A stretch of DNA of 64,000 nucleotides from Ptiloglossa arizonensis (lineage: Eukaryota > Arthropoda > Insecta > Hymenoptera > Colletidae): the NCBI RefSeq assembly GCF_051014685.1, contig NW_027478439.1, positions 1,522,001 to 1,586,000 on the forward strand, written 5' to 3'. Shown here piece by piece: positions 63,329-64,000 of this stretch (position 1 is its first letter; the number at the start of each line of letters is the position of its first letter). The notes under the pieces were generated by a model. The model worked only from the letters and a program-made list of their open reading frames with translations, did not search any database and was not told where the DNA came from. The translations under genes and the position numbers were made by a program.

Positions 63329-63903
63329 ACGCCGCTGGGACTTTGAAACTTTCGGCACGTACCGAACAGTTCTTCTCTATTATCTCGAGAGCGGACACGA
63401 CAACCGCACACATTGAACACACAGCAGCGTGTTGTAGCATGCCAGCTACACGGTGGTGTGCCTAACGTGTGGATAGCTCGAGATTTTTGTTCCGGACCGA
63501 TGTGACCGGGAAGCAACACGCCGCTGGGATTTTGATATTTTCGGCACGTATCGAACAGTTCTTTTCTATTATCTCGAGAAAGGACACGACGACCGCACAC
63601 TTTGAGCACAAAGCAGCGAGTTGTAGCATGCCAGCTAGACGGTGGTGTGCCTAACGTGTGTATAGCTCGAGATTTTTGTTCCGGACCGATGTGACCGGGA
63701 AGCAACACGGCGCTGGAGCGTTGAAACCTTCGGCACGTATCGAACAGTTCTTCTCTATTATCTCGAGAATGGACACGACGTCCGCACACTTTGAGCACAC
63801 AGCAGCCAGTTGTAGCATGCCAGCTACACGGTGGTGTGTCTACCGTGTGGATAGCTCGAGATTTTTGTTGCGGACCGACGTGACCGCGACGCAATACGCC
63901 GCT

Positions 63904-63940
<37 letters not shown>

Positions 63941-64000
63941 CGTGGAGGAAATCTTCGAAAGACCCCCCCGCCGCCTGGGGAGGGGCGGGGGGAGTGTGGG
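63329..64000. repeat. Unit 48 (cut by the window edge)
   Basis: A-B-C block 63329-63895, T tract 63909-63937 (29). The element begins at 63938 with the type I end and runs off the window after 63 bp. Nothing suggests the array stops here. Confidence 0.95.
63938..64000 (-). mobile_element. Truncated copy of the 685-bp element (3' end, minus-strand sense)
   Basis: The first 63 bp, in + strand order, of the element in unit 48, type I, cut by the end of the window. It corresponds to 648-710. Confidence 0.9.

Larger units (their letters stand above)
1..64000. repeat. Composite tandem satellite array, about 1,293-bp units, whole window
   Basis: The same sequence recurs head to tail from end to end. 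Unit starts, taken at the ACGCCGCTGGGACTTT copy that opens subrepeat A, are spaced 1,292-1,294 bp, except 1,320 bp (units 6, 10), 1,861 bp (37), 1,669 bp (39) and 2,049 bp (42, 44). All exceptions are explained by a 27-bp duplication or by whole extra 189-bp subrepeats. No unique sequence interrupts the array and neither boundary is in the window. I see no credible gene: every open frame recurs in each unit and is broken in some of them. The array is non-coding satellite DNA. Where it lies (pericentromeric, subtelomeric, sex chromosome or other) cannot be told from the sequence. Confidence 0.98.

Noticed and set aside
1..64000. rDNA intergenic spacer with subrepeats
   Set aside because: Spacer subrepeats can look similar, but 64 kb holds no 18S, 5.8S, 28S or 5S sequence, and the element has retroposon junctions.
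1..64000. CRISPR array or other bacterial repeat system
   Set aside because: There are no short repeats with unique spacers; the whole 1.3-kb unit repeats. Long pure homopolymers and composite satellite structure are eukaryotic features.
1..64000. Assembly artefact
   Set aside because: A collapsed or looped assembly could fake such an array, but the units carry distinct private variants and structured multi-unit patterns, which argues for real sequence. The true copy number may still differ from the assembled one.

Overview
The window is a single, uninterrupted tandem array with no recognisable protein-coding, rRNA or tRNA gene. The repeat unit is about 1,293 bp. There are 47 complete units, a 38-bp tail of another at the left edge and a truncated 48th at the right edge, so the array continues beyond both ends. 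A long homopolymer tract inside each unit, a retroposon-like insert and tens of kilobases of near-identical satellite point to a eukaryote. The 3' end of the insert resembles, from memory, the 3' ends of R1-clade non-LTR retrotransposons of arthropods, so an insect or other arthropod is my best guess, at low confidence.

Each ordinary unit has two parts. The first is three tandem 189-bp satellite subrepeats, called A, B and C here, of moderate GC. The second is a GC-rich element of exactly 685 bp, preceded on the + strand by 26-29 T. Read on the minus strand, the element ends in poly(A). It is flanked by a direct repeat ACGCCGCTGGGACTTT (13-16 bp, the T end being ambiguous). The two copies of this repeat lie 567 bp apart across the subrepeat block, which is exactly 3 x 189, so removing the element and one copy restores a seamless 189-bp satellite. 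The simplest history is that a 5'-truncated non-LTR retrotransposon inserted by target-primed reverse transcription into a 189-bp satellite, and that satellite plus insert was then amplified together as a composite higher-order repeat.

Units differ by a few substitutions, by T-tract length (26-29), by a 27-bp duplication in units 6 and 10, by one extra T in units 7, 11 and 15, and by 2-4 extra 189-bp subrepeats in units 37, 39, 42 and 44. Shared private variants show how the array grew. Units 24-29 and 30-35 are a 7.76-kb six-unit duplication, units 42-43 and 44-45 a 3.34-kb one, and parts of units 6-7 and 10-11 share rare markers 5,201 bp apart. Two linked alleles at the element's 3' end (type I: units 1-3, 5, 8, 9, 37, 40-48; type II: the rest) alternate in a mosaic, and the block from unit 40 rightward carries its own marker.

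No set of genes acts together here. The biology visible is genome architecture: birth of a composite satellite from a mobile element, then homogenisation by unequal exchange and conversion. Unit numbers and the labels A, B, C, type I and type II are my own.
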